Part shown: in pieces, positions 1-9,674 of the stretch
How the letters are laid out: each line of letters begins with the position of its first letter
How positions within the stretch are numbered: the first letter of the stretch is position 1
Assembly: GCF_022267315.1 (NCBI RefSeq)
Contig: NZ_JAIKLE010000025.1
Location: 50,485-114,484 of the forward strand
Length of the DNA stretch: 64,000 bases
From: Maribellus maritimus
GTDB taxonomy: Bacteria > Bacteroidota > Bacteroidia > Bacteroidales > Prolixibacteraceae
Reading direction: 5' to 3'
Position numbers and translations under genes: made by a program
Notes under the pieces: generated by a model
What the model saw: only the letters and a program-made list of their open reading frames with translations
Told to the model about the DNA's origin: nothing
The model's database searches: none

Positions 1-2602
1 TATCTGCAAAACCGAGTTTCTCCATAAATTCGCCGTTTAAGTTTGGCGAGTGAGTGCTAATCAACCCGTGTTTATATTCCAGTTCCATTAAGGTTTTATA
101 TTTTAATGGCTCATAATATTTTTCGATAAGTTCAGTGTTTCCGGTGTACATATAATCCTGGTAAAACAAAAGGACCACATGAAGTTGCCATTCAGTGGGC
201 CAGGTTGGATAATCCATAAAATATTCAATGGTTTTCCGGGCAATCGCATACTCATTGTCCACCGAGTAATGACTCAATTGATTTAAATAAGCATCGGCTT
301 CATAAGGAATTCTTTCACGGTCGCCATCCACGTAAAGACCCGCAAAAGAAGTTGCTTTTTGCGAATATTTACACATTTCCCACACTTGATTAAGAATATC
401 ATCGGAGCTTGAAAATGAACTCGCACTGTAATCAAAATAGTTAAAATATGCAATTTGTGTTAAATCATCTGCTTCAAGGTTACCGGCACACTCCACCTCT
501 GCATAACGGAAAGGTGTAATAACCGGAAATGAATCGGGCAATGTAACAGCCATTGAATTTGTGTTACGTTCATCAGGTATCAAATTTATCTGATATTTGG
601 TTTTTTCGGGCGACACTTCTAATTTCAACTCTGAAAAACGAATGGTTCCTCCGGGATTCTGATCAATTTTTTCGTCGAGTAATTTTTCTCCTAAACGGAT
701 AGTAATTGTCTCATTTTGCCTTACTGAATAACTAATCTGAAGCGTTCCGAAAGCATCTTTTCCAAAATCGGCAAAATAACTGCCCTCCAGGTTCTTTTTG
801 AACGTAACTGGTTTTATTTTTTCAATTTGAAACCAATTTTCTGAAGTAACTTTGTCGCCAAAAGTGCCTGTAGTAAATTGTTGTGGTTCGGAATATTCCG
901 ATAGCCGGTTATCTTTATCAAAAATACGAACTTTCCAGAAATAGGTAGTATTTTGTTTGAGTGGCTCACTCCCCAGTTCAATATCAATCGATTTGTTGCT
1001 TCTTACATTTCCGCTGTCCCAAACATCGCCAATATTATTGTCGATATTCTTTTTACTTGAAGCCACCAAAACCTGATATGCCTTTTGAATAACTGCTTCC
1101 GCGGGCACAATCCAGCTAAATTCGGGCTTGCTGTCTATAATTTTTGTAAAACGTGGATCACGAATGTATTCAACTGTCAAACCAGATGGAACTCCGGAAT
1201 AGGGATCAGCATATTTTTTCGCGAGTTCATCATTCTTCGCACGAAATTCCTGAAGCACTTTCTTAAATTTCCTGCGACCGGCAAGATTATTTATTTCTTT
1301 TGGATCGTCTTTTAAATTGTACAATTCTTCCACAGACTTATCATTGATGTATCGCATATATTTCCATTCGGCTGTGCGCACACCTTCACTTGGTGGAATA
1401 TTCTCAAACTCCCAAAGGTGTTCAATTAAAATTGTATCACGATTGACTGACTTTTCTTTACCGGAAACAACAGGCACGAGGCTTTTTCCCTGATATGTTT
1501 CCGGAATTTCTATACCTGCTAAATCCAGAATTGTTGCAGGGATATCAATATTTAACGCCATGTCGCTGACATCCTCATGTTTACTTTCCCGAGGGTCGTA
1601 AATGATGAGTGGAACCCGAATGGAATTATCGTACATCAACCATTTACCGGCCAGTTGGCGTTCACCTAAAAACTGCCCATTGTCGCCCATTAAAATGATG
1701 ACCGTATTTTTGTCTTGCCCCGTCTCTTTTAATTTCTGCCTGATTTTGGCGATTTCCAAATCGATGCCATAAATCATACGATAATATCCTTTTACACTGT
1801 GCTGGTATTTTTCCGGTGTATCATAACGCCATGTCCAGCGCAACCGGTTAAAACCTTCGCGAACATGTAACGGCAAGGAATTAAAATACTTGTCATCGGA
1901 AATATCAGCTTCCGGCATTTCCATCCCCTGATACAATTTATCCGGTTCTTCCTGCCAGAAATACTGCAAAGGTGCCCCGTCGTGGGCGTGAGGCGCACTA
2001 AAACTTAACGATAAACAAAAGGGCTTTCCAGCAGGAACATCGTCAATAAAATCCAGTGCCTTTTGCCCGGTATATCTTGTTAAATGAACGGTATCGCCAT
2101 CCAGGGTTTTATAATAATATCCCCGGTAATCATTAAACTGATTATTACGATCATAGTCTTCTATTACATCAAATTGTTCTTCTTTGCCGGGAAAATTCAC
2201 GCCATATTTACCATAAAATCCGGTATAATACCCTGCATCTTTTAACAATCTGGGGTAAGCCGTTTCCATGTATTCAGAACGAATAGGACCTGTTTGAAAT
2301 GTATACCTGTGTGTGCGTTCGTGTAAACCTGTAAAAATGCTGGAACGACTGGCGGAACAAATTGGTGTTGTTACAATAGCATGCTGAAAATAAATACCGG
2401 TCGCAGCCAGTTTATCCATTTCAGGAGTTTGTATGACAGCATTCCCTGCGTATCCCAACGCACTCCAGCGCTGATCATCTGTTAAGATAAAAATGATATT
2501 TGGCTTTTGTGTATCTGTTTTTGCCTTTTCAATGGCTTTTGATAAAACACTATTCAGCAACAAAAAACAAAAAAGAAAGAACACGGTCAGTTTTAGTTTC
2601 AT
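1..2602 (-). CDS. Sulfatase fused to GH78-type alpha-L-rhamnosidase (3' end beyond the window)
   Basis: An open frame runs from the ATG at 2600-2602 to the window edge with no stop (867 codons visible). Residues 1-24 are a signal peptide. A type I (S1) sulfatase domain follows: [12 protein letters not shown] near residue 33, and the CSASR signature whose Cys82 would become formylglycine. From about residue 475 the sequence changes to the Ig-like N-domain of bacterial rhamnosidases; its AYQVLVASS and [13 protein letters not shown] stretches match the separate GH78 at 46912. The six-hairpin catalytic part contains [13 protein letters not shown], where Glu763 and the Asp seven residues later align with the general acid and following Asp of GH78. 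The protein should desulfate a sugar and release rhamnose in the periplasm or at the surface. I recall a similar fusion in the ulvan locus of Formosa agariphila. It is the last visible gene of PUL 1. The fusion itself is seen directly; the substrate is inferred. Confidence 0.9.
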   Translation of the reverse strand, partial: MKLKLTVFFLFCFLLLNSVLSKAIEKAKTDTQKPNIIFILTDDQRWSALGYAGNAVIQTPEMDKLAATGIYFQHAIVTTPICSASRSSIFTGLHERTHRYTFQTGPIRSEYMETAYPRLLKDAGYYTGFYGKYGVNFPGKEEQFDVIEDYDRNNQFNDYRGYYYKTLDGDTVHLTRYTGQKALDFIDDVPAGKPFCLSLSFSAPHAHDGAPLQYFWQEEPDKLYQGMEMPEADISDDKYFNSLPLHVREGFNRLRWTWRYDTPEKYQHSVKGYYRMIYGIDLEIAKIRQKLKETGQDKNTVIILMGDNGQFLGERQLAGKWLMYDNSIRVPLIIYDPRESKHEDVSDMALNIDIPATILDLAGIEIPETYQGKSLVPVVSGKEKSVNRDTILIEHLWEFENIPPSEGVRTAEWKYMRYINDKSVEELYNLKDDPKEINNLAGRRKFKKVLQEFRAKNDELAKKYADPYSGVPSGLTVEYIRDPRFTKIIDSKPEFSWIVPAEAVIQKAYQVLVASSKKNIDNNIGDVWDSGNVRSNKSIDIELGSEPLKQNTTYFWKVRIFDKDNRLSEYSEPQQFTTGTFGDKVTSENWFQIEKIKPVTFKKNLEGSYFADFGKDAFGTLQISYSVRQNETITIRLGEKLLDEKIDQNPGGTIRFSELKLEVSPEKTKYQINLIPDERNTNSMAVTLPDSFPVITPFRYAEVECAGNLEADDLTQIAYFNYFDYSASSFSSSDDILNQVWEMCKYSQKATSFAGLYVDGDRERIPYEADAYLNQLSHYSVDNEYAIARKTIEYFMDYPTWPTEWQLHVVLLFYQDYMYTGNTELIEKYYEPLKYKTLMELEYKHGLISTHSPNLNGEFMEKLGFAD

Positions 2603-2701
2603 TATAAAAATTTTATGGTTCTAATTTTTTAAAAGTAAACATTTGAACTACATTTCACATCCTGCTGAATACTGCACGAACCCGCTTTAGGAGTTTACAT
2701 A

Positions 2702-4093
2702 CTACTTTATTTTTTCAGGTTTTTCTTTCGAATTTCTCATCTCATACGGCAACTTCCAGATATTTCCATCAAAATCGCCAAAATACAGCTCCGACTTACT
2801 GAATTCATGCGAATCACCATCAGCCCAGAAGAAACAGAATGGTGCTTTGTAATTCACCGGACGACGAACATAAGAGTGGCTCATTTTGCTGTTTTTTGTA
2901 AGCATTTTTTTTCGTTTCCAATTCTCGCCTTTATTTTTTGAACTCCAAACGGCCAGTTCTCCGCCAACGCCCCACTTTTGTGGTCCGGGTTCGGTTGGCC
3001 CAACTATTTTCCATTCTTTTTCTGAAAGATACAAACTCCCCATGTCATAATTATGATCGGAAGTTGTTATCACAAATGTTTGCCAATTCACACCGTCCCA
3101 TTTGGTAATGCACCACTCGTAGGGTGCACTTTTCGGGCCAGGTTCATGGCCGTTGCTTCGAACATATAAACAAACCGGATTTCCATTCTTATCAAAGTCC
3201 ATGTCTTTCATATAAACATTTTTGCCCTGTTTACTGTAATTTATAACACGTGCCGGTGTATCCAGTTCTAACAAAGGAAGTTCCAGTTTGCCACCAAGCA
3301 CATCATTCCATGTTTTTCCAAAATCGGACGACTCCATGTAATACAAATCGGTTCTTTTATCCACATTCCCATTGGGATGCCGGTTAAAAAATGTTCCCAC
3401 TTTCTTTCCCTCAAAACAAGCACTGGTTTGGTAATGGCCCGATTTTTCGCCTTCGTTTACCGGAATTGCAGCCAGTAATTTGTCGTCCGTCCAATGAACT
3501 CCATCCGTACTTGTTTCGAAATAAAGTTGGCGAACTCCGGTGTATTTCGTAAAAAAATGAAAAAATCCAAACTGCGTTTTCCAGGGTTGCGGATAGGTCA
3601 TTTCTTCTTCTGTAATTTGTTCGAAATCATTGATATCAAACGGCTTTCTGCTTTTATATTTAAATCCCGGGCGGGTTTGTCCGCGCCCACTTACAAATAC
3701 CCAAATGTAACCTTCGTCGTCAATCAGTAACGAAGGATTATCATGCGGGTCGTCCACACCTTGTTTGTCGTACACTACCGTCGGTTTTGAAACCATTCCC
3801 GATTTGTGGTCGTACTCGCCAATCATACAAAGCAGGTGCCGTTCATCGGCCTTCGTCGTTCCGCCATACACAAAAAAAGTTTTATCCACTTCCTTTGCAT
3901 AAATTGCCAGCGGAACATGCTTTGCAGTATAAGTTCCCAACGCGCCGGAATACTTGTCGCCGTATTCATATTTCTGGTTGAGTTCGAACCAAATAGCACG
4001 GTAGCCGTTGAACTTTTGATTGGTTAAGATTTGTGCTTTTCCGGCACTCCCGATAGTTACCAATACGACTAATAACAGTATAAATTCCTTCAT
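2702..4093 (-). CDS. Secreted BNR_4-type beta-propeller, PL24/PL25-related, altered active site
   Basis: This 463-residue protein has a signal peptide ending near SAGKAQ (residue 21). The body has repeated blade motifs such as DDEGYIWVFVSGRG and STDGVHW, as in seven-bladed BNR_4 propellers, the fold of ulvan lyase families PL24 and PL25. Compared with the intact PL25-like protein at 8223-9617, His117 and Tyr167 align with the first catalytic His and the Tyr. The second His is Arg137 and the Arg is Lys183. It may be a lyase with other specificity, a hydrolase, or a binding protein. It lies 11 bases after the PL8 gene 4105-6186, so it is cotranscribed. The fold is fairly sure; the activity is unknown. 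Confidence 0.75.
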   Translation of the reverse strand: MKEFILLLVVLVTIGSAGKAQILTNQKFNGYRAIWFELNQKYEYGDKYSGALGTYTAKHVPLAIYAKEVDKTFFVYGGTTKADERHLLCMIGEYDHKSGMVSKPTVVYDKQGVDDPHDNPSLLIDDEGYIWVFVSGRGQTRPGFKYKSRKPFDINDFEQITEEEMTYPQPWKTQFGFFHFFTKYTGVRQLYFETSTDGVHWTDDKLLAAIPVNEGEKSGHYQTSACFEGKKVGTFFNRHPNGNVDKRTDLYYMESSDFGKTWNDVLGGKLELPLLELDTPARVINYSKQGKNVYMKDMDFDKNGNPVCLYVRSNGHEPGPKSAPYEWCITKWDGVNWQTFVITTSDHNYDMGSLYLSEKEWKIVGPTEPGPQKWGVGGELAVWSSKNKGENWKRKKMLTKNSKMSHSYVRRPVNYKAPFCFFWADGDSHEFSKSELYFGDFDGNIWKLPYEMRNSKEKPEKIK

Positions 4094-4104
4094 ATCTTTT
4101 CTTT

Positions 4105-6186
4105 CTATCGAATTTTCAATATCAAATTCATTGTTTTTCCGGCTTCCTCGTTTTTAGGAAGGTCTATTTTTATTTTCGTCCTGCCATTTTCCTGTACTGT
4201 ATTTTCGCCTAAAAACTTGCCATTCAATGTCAAGGTTATTTCATTTAAAAGCTGTGTAGGCTCTGCCACAAAAAGCCTGATTTCATCCACTTGCTTTTTT
4301 AACATTACCAAACAGGGTTCATCCACTTCTATACCTCCCATAAGTTCCGATTTACCAGCCTCATGAAAAACAATTCCGGCTATCTTTTCATCTTTTGAAA
4401 CAACTTCCTGTAAATTCTTTTTATTATGAACTTTGAAAGGAAAATCAGCATCCAAAGTTTTCATTTTTGCAACGGTTGCATTCGGAACCAAAAGATATTG
4501 GTACGTTTCATTTTGAGGATTTACACCGTGTTCCAGCCACAATCGGAAGATCTTTGCATAGGTAGTTTTTGGGGGATAGCGACTGGCAACCCAATTCCAC
4601 GAACCTTTTTCAGTTTTTGCCGTCAGTTTTACGTTTGAGCCTTCAGGGAAATAATACCCACTTTTTTCGTGAAGTATCCATTTGTAAATTTCGTCGCTGC
4701 CCGGTTTTGTTGCAGACTCAATTTCACCGTTATAGTAAACCTGATTGACTCCGGTGGTCACGGGCAAATCCATGGAAGAAGTGATTCCTGCCCCCAAACA
4801 AACGACCAGATCATCAAACATAAACCATGACTTCTTCGCAGTCAGCCCATTACGTTTGTAATCCATAGCAGCAATTCCATCCCTCCCGTCAGAAACTCCA
4901 CCGACAAAATTACTTTCAAGCCGGTAACCACGGGCCGTTAACACTGGTAATGTATCTTTATCCTGGTGAGCTGTAACTCCGGGTATCTTTTTCCAATCCA
5001 AAAATGGAAAGATATTACGATATTCTTCTCCGTTTTGATACAGAAAAGTGGCTCCATCTCCCATGTAATATCCCTGTAAATTTTCAGAATTACACGACTC
5101 TGCACCAATCACGCGTTCCGAACACATTTTAACAGAAAAATAGGATCCAGGAGTTCGCTGCACTTGAAAATCGGAACGCCAGAAATGTTTGTTTCCGGAA
5201 AGCATTTTATAATCGTTGGCCTTTTGATATTTTTCTGCATTGGCAGGATCGAGGCTTTCCATTTTTGAAAAACAAGAGGAAAGACTCGCTGCTTTTTGTT
5301 CAGGAGAATCGATAAATAACTGGCGGCCGCACGCGCTAATGTCCATCTGATTTTTCCAGGTTACCCATTGTTGCCCATTGAGTAAATAGTTTCGTAGAAT
5401 TTCTATTTTGTTTTCATCAAACTGAAAAGATGTTTTTCGCAAAACTGAAATCCATTTTATCATATCGTTTATATACGATAAGCCGTAATTCCCAAATTGT
5501 AATTGCGGGCCATGTTGGTGATAGGACCAATCGGGTTGAACTCCTTCTCCTGTGCTAACCACAAGTTCTTCTTTTATGGATTCAGCCGCCTTTTTTATCG
5601 TTTTTGTATCTTTCAGCAGCAATGCTCTCATTAAAACATTTCCGGAAAGCCAAACTTTGTTTTGTCCTGTCATTCCAATCTCTGCACGATCCAATATTTG
5701 TATTCCCATCTGTTTTTGCGCTGCAGAGAGTTCAACTTCCATTAAAATCATTAAGGGCGCTAAAACAATTGGAACACCAATTTCAGGATACCACCAGTTT
5801 GGACAGATAAAATCGTTTTTGAACCAAAAATTTAGTCCTGAGTGAATCTTTTGTGAAAGCTCTTTGTTTTGAAACAACCGGGAACCCTCGGTTTGATAGG
5901 CCGTTGCCATTTTCAGCAAACGCGAAATATGACTCCGTGGTTCCCAGGCACCGCGTTGCTGACTGGTATAATCGATATCTTCCCAGGAGCCTTTTGCAGT
6001 CAGAAAACTCATCAAAACCGCAACTTCTTCTTCATCAACAGGTGTCTCTAAAATATTTGCCCAAACATTTTGATGCAATTGTTTTAATTGCTCCGGATAT
6101 TTTAGCTGATTTTGAGAAATTACATCTTTACAAAAGATAAAGGATAAAATTATTATGAAACTAAAAAGGCTAAAAACTCGGGCCAT
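4105..6186 (-). CDS. PL8-family polysaccharide lyase (chondroitin AC / hyaluronan / xanthan lyase type)
   Basis: This 693-residue protein has the layout of PL8: an N-terminal (alpha/alpha) toroid, about residues 30-340, followed by C-terminal beta-sandwiches. Visible motifs are CPNWWYPEIGVP (Asn130-Trp132), YHQHG with His225, FGNYG with Tyr234, CGRQ with Arg288, and the ENLQGYYMGDG block with Glu368. These correspond to the His/Tyr/Arg/Glu catalytic set known from Flavobacterium chondroitin AC lyase, so the enzyme should be active. PL8 enzymes cleave beta-1,4 bonds next to uronic acids by beta-elimination and leave unsaturated ends for GH88. A hydrophobic N-terminus (residues 1-24) indicates export. 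It is the second of two PL8 genes in the PUL; 13 bases separate it from the preceding gene 6200-8209. The exact glycan cannot be read from sequence. Confidence 0.9.
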   Translation of the reverse strand: MARVFSLFSFIIILSFIFCKDVISQNQLKYPEQLKQLHQNVWANILETPVDEEEVAVLMSFLTAKGSWEDIDYTSQQRGAWEPRSHISRLLKMATAYQTEGSRLFQNKELSQKIHSGLNFWFKNDFICPNWWYPEIGVPIVLAPLMILMEVELSAAQKQMGIQILDRAEIGMTGQNKVWLSGNVLMRALLLKDTKTIKKAAESIKEELVVSTGEGVQPDWSYHQHGPQLQFGNYGLSYINDMIKWISVLRKTSFQFDENKIEILRNYLLNGQQWVTWKNQMDISACGRQLFIDSPEQKAASLSSCFSKMESLDPANAEKYQKANDYKMLSGNKHFWRSDFQVQRTPGSYFSVKMCSERVIGAESCNSENLQGYYMGDGATFLYQNGEEYRNIFPFLDWKKIPGVTAHQDKDTLPVLTARGYRLESNFVGGVSDGRDGIAAMDYKRNGLTAKKSWFMFDDLVVCLGAGITSSMDLPVTTGVNQVYYNGEIESATKPGSDEIYKWILHEKSGYYFPEGSNVKLTAKTEKGSWNWVASRYPPKTTYAKIFRLWLEHGVNPQNETYQYLLVPNATVAKMKTLDADFPFKVHNKKNLQEVVSKDEKIAGIVFHEAGKSELMGGIEVDEPCLVMLKKQVDEIRLFVAEPTQLLNEITLTLNGKFLGENTVQENGRTKIKIDLPKNEEAGKTMNLILKIR

Positions 6187-6199
6187 TTTTCAATTAATT

Positions 6200-8209
6200 T
6201 TATAGAGGAATGGTTACAAACCACTCATCATTATTCGAATTGAAAACTCGCAGCCTAATTTCGTCATCGGTTTTCGAAACGATTTCAGCTTTCACATCTT
6301 TTATTACTTTTTCTGAAGGATACAAAACCCAGATAAATTGACTATTCCCTTTTATTTTTGTAGAATATGCTGATGCAACATTGGGCTCATAAGTATTGTA
6401 TTCTTTGCTATACCAGCCTTGAATCTCAGGTTTTTCCTGTCCTTTTATAAATTTGATATCCCAATCCTGATCTCCTACAGGAATGATTTGCAGGTTTCCT
6501 CTTTCATTGTCGGAGAAAACACGTTCACCTTCAACTTTTACATTGCAGGTAGGATGCCAGTGCCAAAGTGTTTCAATTTCCCTCGGACGATCGGTTTCAA
6601 TTTCATCAATAACCACCCACATATCTCCGCGCACATAAAACAAGCGCCGTGTATGTTTACACTCTCCTTGCAAATCAATAAAATCATCAAATGAACCAAT
6701 CGCGTAATCGTAATCATCGGTAAGTCTGTAATACTTTTCGGTTAAAGGCTCTTCTGCTAAACGTGGTCCGGGCGCCTGTCCTTTTCCATCAATCAGAATA
6801 ACGTTGTGACTTTGACTTCCCTGCGCATATCTCCTGAACTTGTCGGCCACTGCACCACGATAGGCAAATCGTCCGCCGTCAACAAGTAAATCGCGGCCAA
6901 AAGCAGCTAGAGAAATATGCAATTTATCATTATGTTGATGCCCGCTCCCCCAAGGTCCAACGTCAAAAAATGACCATTGAGCGTCAACATCAAAACCACT
7001 TCGTGAAATTAAATGCCCTGCCCAGGGGAAAAAGTATGATGGCCCATCTATTGGCGAGGTTCCTTCTTTTCCGTTGGTAGCGATGTGTTTCCAGTCGGGC
7101 TTACTGTACTTTTCAGCGGCGTAAAGAATTAGTTCCCGGTCGCTGCCAAGGTCGCCGTCGTTATTTAAAATTCGGTTGCCATCGGGGCGAACAGCGTGAG
7201 CAATATAATAACACATGTCCTCAATAGTTTGAACAAAAAACTCGGGCAGCTCGCGGTTTGCATGTTTACAAATCTCCTCGAATAACTCAAAATTCCGCAT
7301 CGCTACAATATGATAATGTGATGAAAGTTCTGTTTGTACACCATCTTTGTACACTTGTCCCTTCATACTCTCAGAAATGGTCGCAATCGCATAATCCAAC
7401 CATTCATCTGATTTTTTAAACTCAGGAAAATTGGTCGCAGCCGTTGCCAATGAAGAAATTTCCATAGTGAGCCAGTTATTTTGTCCATGAAAATTTCGGT
7501 TGTAATGCGCATGGTCGGGCAAACTGCTTAACATTAACAATTGGGTTGCAGGCGACAGATAATTACTGTTAATCATTCCGTAGAAAATACGCGACCATAC
7601 TTTTACGCGTGCGGCTACTTCTAATCCACGCCAAACTGATGTACTGCTTTTTTTCTCCGGATAGGGCCAGCTCCCGATAATAAAATCACGCAAAAACAAG
7701 TCGATATAGTTTGCATATTCAGGGTTTCCGGTTTTGAAATAAGCCAAAAAAACTTCACTAATCTGACTGTGCCGATTGGATAACCACGCCCATTCTTCAT
7801 CTGTATTTGGCCCTTTGTAATACCAGTCGCGATGACCATCTTCCAGATAGGGAACAACCCCTTTTACATTCTGAATGGTAAACACATTTTTTAAAATCGT
7901 ATCGGCAGAAGCAACCGTTCCTGTTCCCGGCACCGGCTGTTCACGTCGCAAATGTTCAGCTGCATTTCCGTTTTTGTAGTATTCCAGGAGCTCGGCACAA
8001 GCTTTTTCAATATTACCTTTCTGATAGGCTTTCCTCACTTTTTCCAAACCCGGGTAATCCAGATTAAAATCATCAAGCATTTTTTTCATTTGCTCAGGGT
8101 AGGTGCTACAAACATCCTCTACACTTTTTATATCCTTCCAACTTTTTTGAGCAAAAAGATTTCCCCAAAAGATAAAGACTGTTGCAACGAACAGTAAGTA
8201 TTTTTTCAT
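6200..8209 (-). CDS. Heparinase II/III-like polysaccharide lyase (PL12-like layout)
   Basis: This 669-residue protein has a signal peptide (MKKYLLF...LFAQ, residues 1-21) and an N-terminal alpha-toroid of the Hepar_II_III_N type, including HGQNNWLTME (candidate substrate Asn) and TELSSHYH (candidate His/Tyr near residue 300). A heparinase II/III beta-sandwich follows with GSGHQHNDKLHISLAAFGRD (near residue 423) and the LVDGGRF motif, both typical of the family. Such enzymes remove the proton at C5 of a uronate and beta-eliminate. Its layout matches the protein at 16778-18760, so the two are probably paralogs. Fourteen bases separate it from the gene before it (8223-9617) and from the gene after it (4105-6186). 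The PL family number (PL12, PL33 or other) cannot be assigned by eye. Confidence 0.85.
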   Translation of the reverse strand: MKKYLLFVATVFIFWGNLFAQKSWKDIKSVEDVCSTYPEQMKKMLDDFNLDYPGLEKVRKAYQKGNIEKACAELLEYYKNGNAAEHLRREQPVPGTGTVASADTILKNVFTIQNVKGVVPYLEDGHRDWYYKGPNTDEEWAWLSNRHSQISEVFLAYFKTGNPEYANYIDLFLRDFIIGSWPYPEKKSSTSVWRGLEVAARVKVWSRIFYGMINSNYLSPATQLLMLSSLPDHAHYNRNFHGQNNWLTMEISSLATAATNFPEFKKSDEWLDYAIATISESMKGQVYKDGVQTELSSHYHIVAMRNFELFEEICKHANRELPEFFVQTIEDMCYYIAHAVRPDGNRILNNDGDLGSDRELILYAAEKYSKPDWKHIATNGKEGTSPIDGPSYFFPWAGHLISRSGFDVDAQWSFFDVGPWGSGHQHNDKLHISLAAFGRDLLVDGGRFAYRGAVADKFRRYAQGSQSHNVILIDGKGQAPGPRLAEEPLTEKYYRLTDDYDYAIGSFDDFIDLQGECKHTRRLFYVRGDMWVVIDEIETDRPREIETLWHWHPTCNVKVEGERVFSDNERGNLQIIPVGDQDWDIKFIKGQEKPEIQGWYSKEYNTYEPNVASAYSTKIKGNSQFIWVLYPSEKVIKDVKAEIVSKTDDEIRLRVFNSNNDEWFVTIPL

Positions 8210-8222
8210 TTTTTAATATAGT

Positions 8223-9617
8223 TTATTTCGTTTTCTTTACTTTATATAAATACAGCTGGCCTGGCTCGGGCCAGGGTTTATCACGTGGGCGATCTCGGTT
8301 TCGATCCAAAGTTTCCCATTTCATCATGTATCTGACATCTTCACTGGGATCACCAATATCACCGGTTGTTTGAATTTGCAATCCGGGAAAATTCCCCTCA
8401 ATCTCCAACTGTGTATAAAATGGTTCAGGCTTTAAAACTTTGCCAATATTTTCAAATCTATCATTTAAAAGAATAGTGCCATTCCCGTATTTGATGTGCC
8501 AGAAATCCACCTCATAATATCCGTCGTCGCGTTTTTTTAATCCCTTCAAACGCACTTCGCTGTTAATGCTTCCGTTACCCGAGAATTCCCAACGATAGTC
8601 CCAGTTTGTAATTTGTTTATAAATCCACTTTTTATTTACAAGGTGCGCGGAATAAAACTGCAAATTCCCATCTTCGTCATATTTATGATAAACAAAAACA
8701 GGTCTGTTCTCATCGTCCAAACAAAGTTTTGCGGCCAAATTAATTATTCCACCTTGTACAGGAATCGGGTCAACAATTAACGATTTCTGGTCGAGCGTTG
8801 CCGGCATTTTTATTTGCTCTCCATAAGCATTATACCAGTTTTTCAGATCCGGGCTTTTCATATATGACAGATCATGATTTGTAGAACAATCAGGTGTGTC
8901 GCGCCAAACCCAATATACATGGTACCAACCGTCTTTCATTACTGTTGGCTGTGTTTGATAAGCATTCATCAAACCCTGTCCATCAGTAAGCGGCGTGTCC
9001 AACAGTCTTTTCCATGTTTTTGACTCGCAGTTATAAATGTTGTAAATCTCGTTTCCGTTTCCACTTCCTCCATCACGGTAATGAAAAAGTAACTCCCCTT
9101 CTTTGGTAAGCATAAAATGTGGGTAGGTGCATCTTTTTTCTTCCCTTCCCACCATCTCAAAAACCTGTTGAAGCGTTGAAATGTCGTTTGGCTTTTCACT
9201 CCGGAAATAAGTAATTGGGTTGACATGCATATTGCCTGAAAGGTGGATATATCCTTCTTTGTCGATACCCAAAGTAAGGGAATTGTGACTATCCCATCCT
9301 AAAACGGTACTGGTCCCGCCAGCAGTTTCGCGCGATGTTGCCGGTAAAACGTAGAGTTCAAATTTTTTGTCGGTAAGTTTTCTTTGTCCAACAACTGTTC
9401 GTCGCTCGGCGTTATAATATGCAATATACTGGCGGCTACCGTTTGTGTATAAACAAAAACCAACCGGATGACCAGCCCACACTTTATCAATCTCAATTAT
9501 CTGTTCAATTGATTCCGTCTCTCCACTTTCATCTATAACTATCCCGTTTCTGTCAGTTTGTGAAATAACTACTAACGAAATCAAAGCAAAAGCCAAAAAG
9601 CAAAGAATATGTTTCAT
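8223..9617 (-). CDS. PL25-type ulvan-lyase-like beta-propeller lyase
   Basis: The ATG at 9617 is chosen over an upstream TTG at 9635; it gives 464 residues beginning MKHILCFLAF, a good signal peptide. The sequence carries AGHPVGF, GWDSHNSLTL, SGNMH, CTYPHF and HYRDGGSGNGN, which I recognise from the PL25 (PLSV_3936-like) seven-bladed ulvan lyases. Numbered from this start, the presumed catalytic set is His111, His131, Tyr165 and Arg181. The spacings of 20 between the His pair and 16 between Tyr and Arg equal those I recall for the characterised enzyme (His123/His143, Tyr188/Arg204). The enzyme should cleave rhamnose-uronate linkages by beta-elimination, outside the cytoplasm. The gene sits mid-operon between two heparinase-like lyases. 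Family assignment is strong; ulvan as the substrate is inferred. Confidence 0.85.
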   Translation of the reverse strand: MKHILCFLAFALISLVVISQTDRNGIVIDESGETESIEQIIEIDKVWAGHPVGFCLYTNGSRQYIAYYNAERRTVVGQRKLTDKKFELYVLPATSRETAGGTSTVLGWDSHNSLTLGIDKEGYIHLSGNMHVNPITYFRSEKPNDISTLQQVFEMVGREEKRCTYPHFMLTKEGELLFHYRDGGSGNGNEIYNIYNCESKTWKRLLDTPLTDGQGLMNAYQTQPTVMKDGWYHVYWVWRDTPDCSTNHDLSYMKSPDLKNWYNAYGEQIKMPATLDQKSLIVDPIPVQGGIINLAAKLCLDDENRPVFVYHKYDEDGNLQFYSAHLVNKKWIYKQITNWDYRWEFSGNGSINSEVRLKGLKKRDDGYYEVDFWHIKYGNGTILLNDRFENIGKVLKPEPFYTQLEIEGNFPGLQIQTTGDIGDPSEDVRYMMKWETLDRNRDRPRDKPWPEPGQLYLYKVKKTK

Positions 9618-9674
9618 AAATATCGGTTTAAACAAAAATTATTCAATAGTAGATACAATTAAAATGTCTGATGT

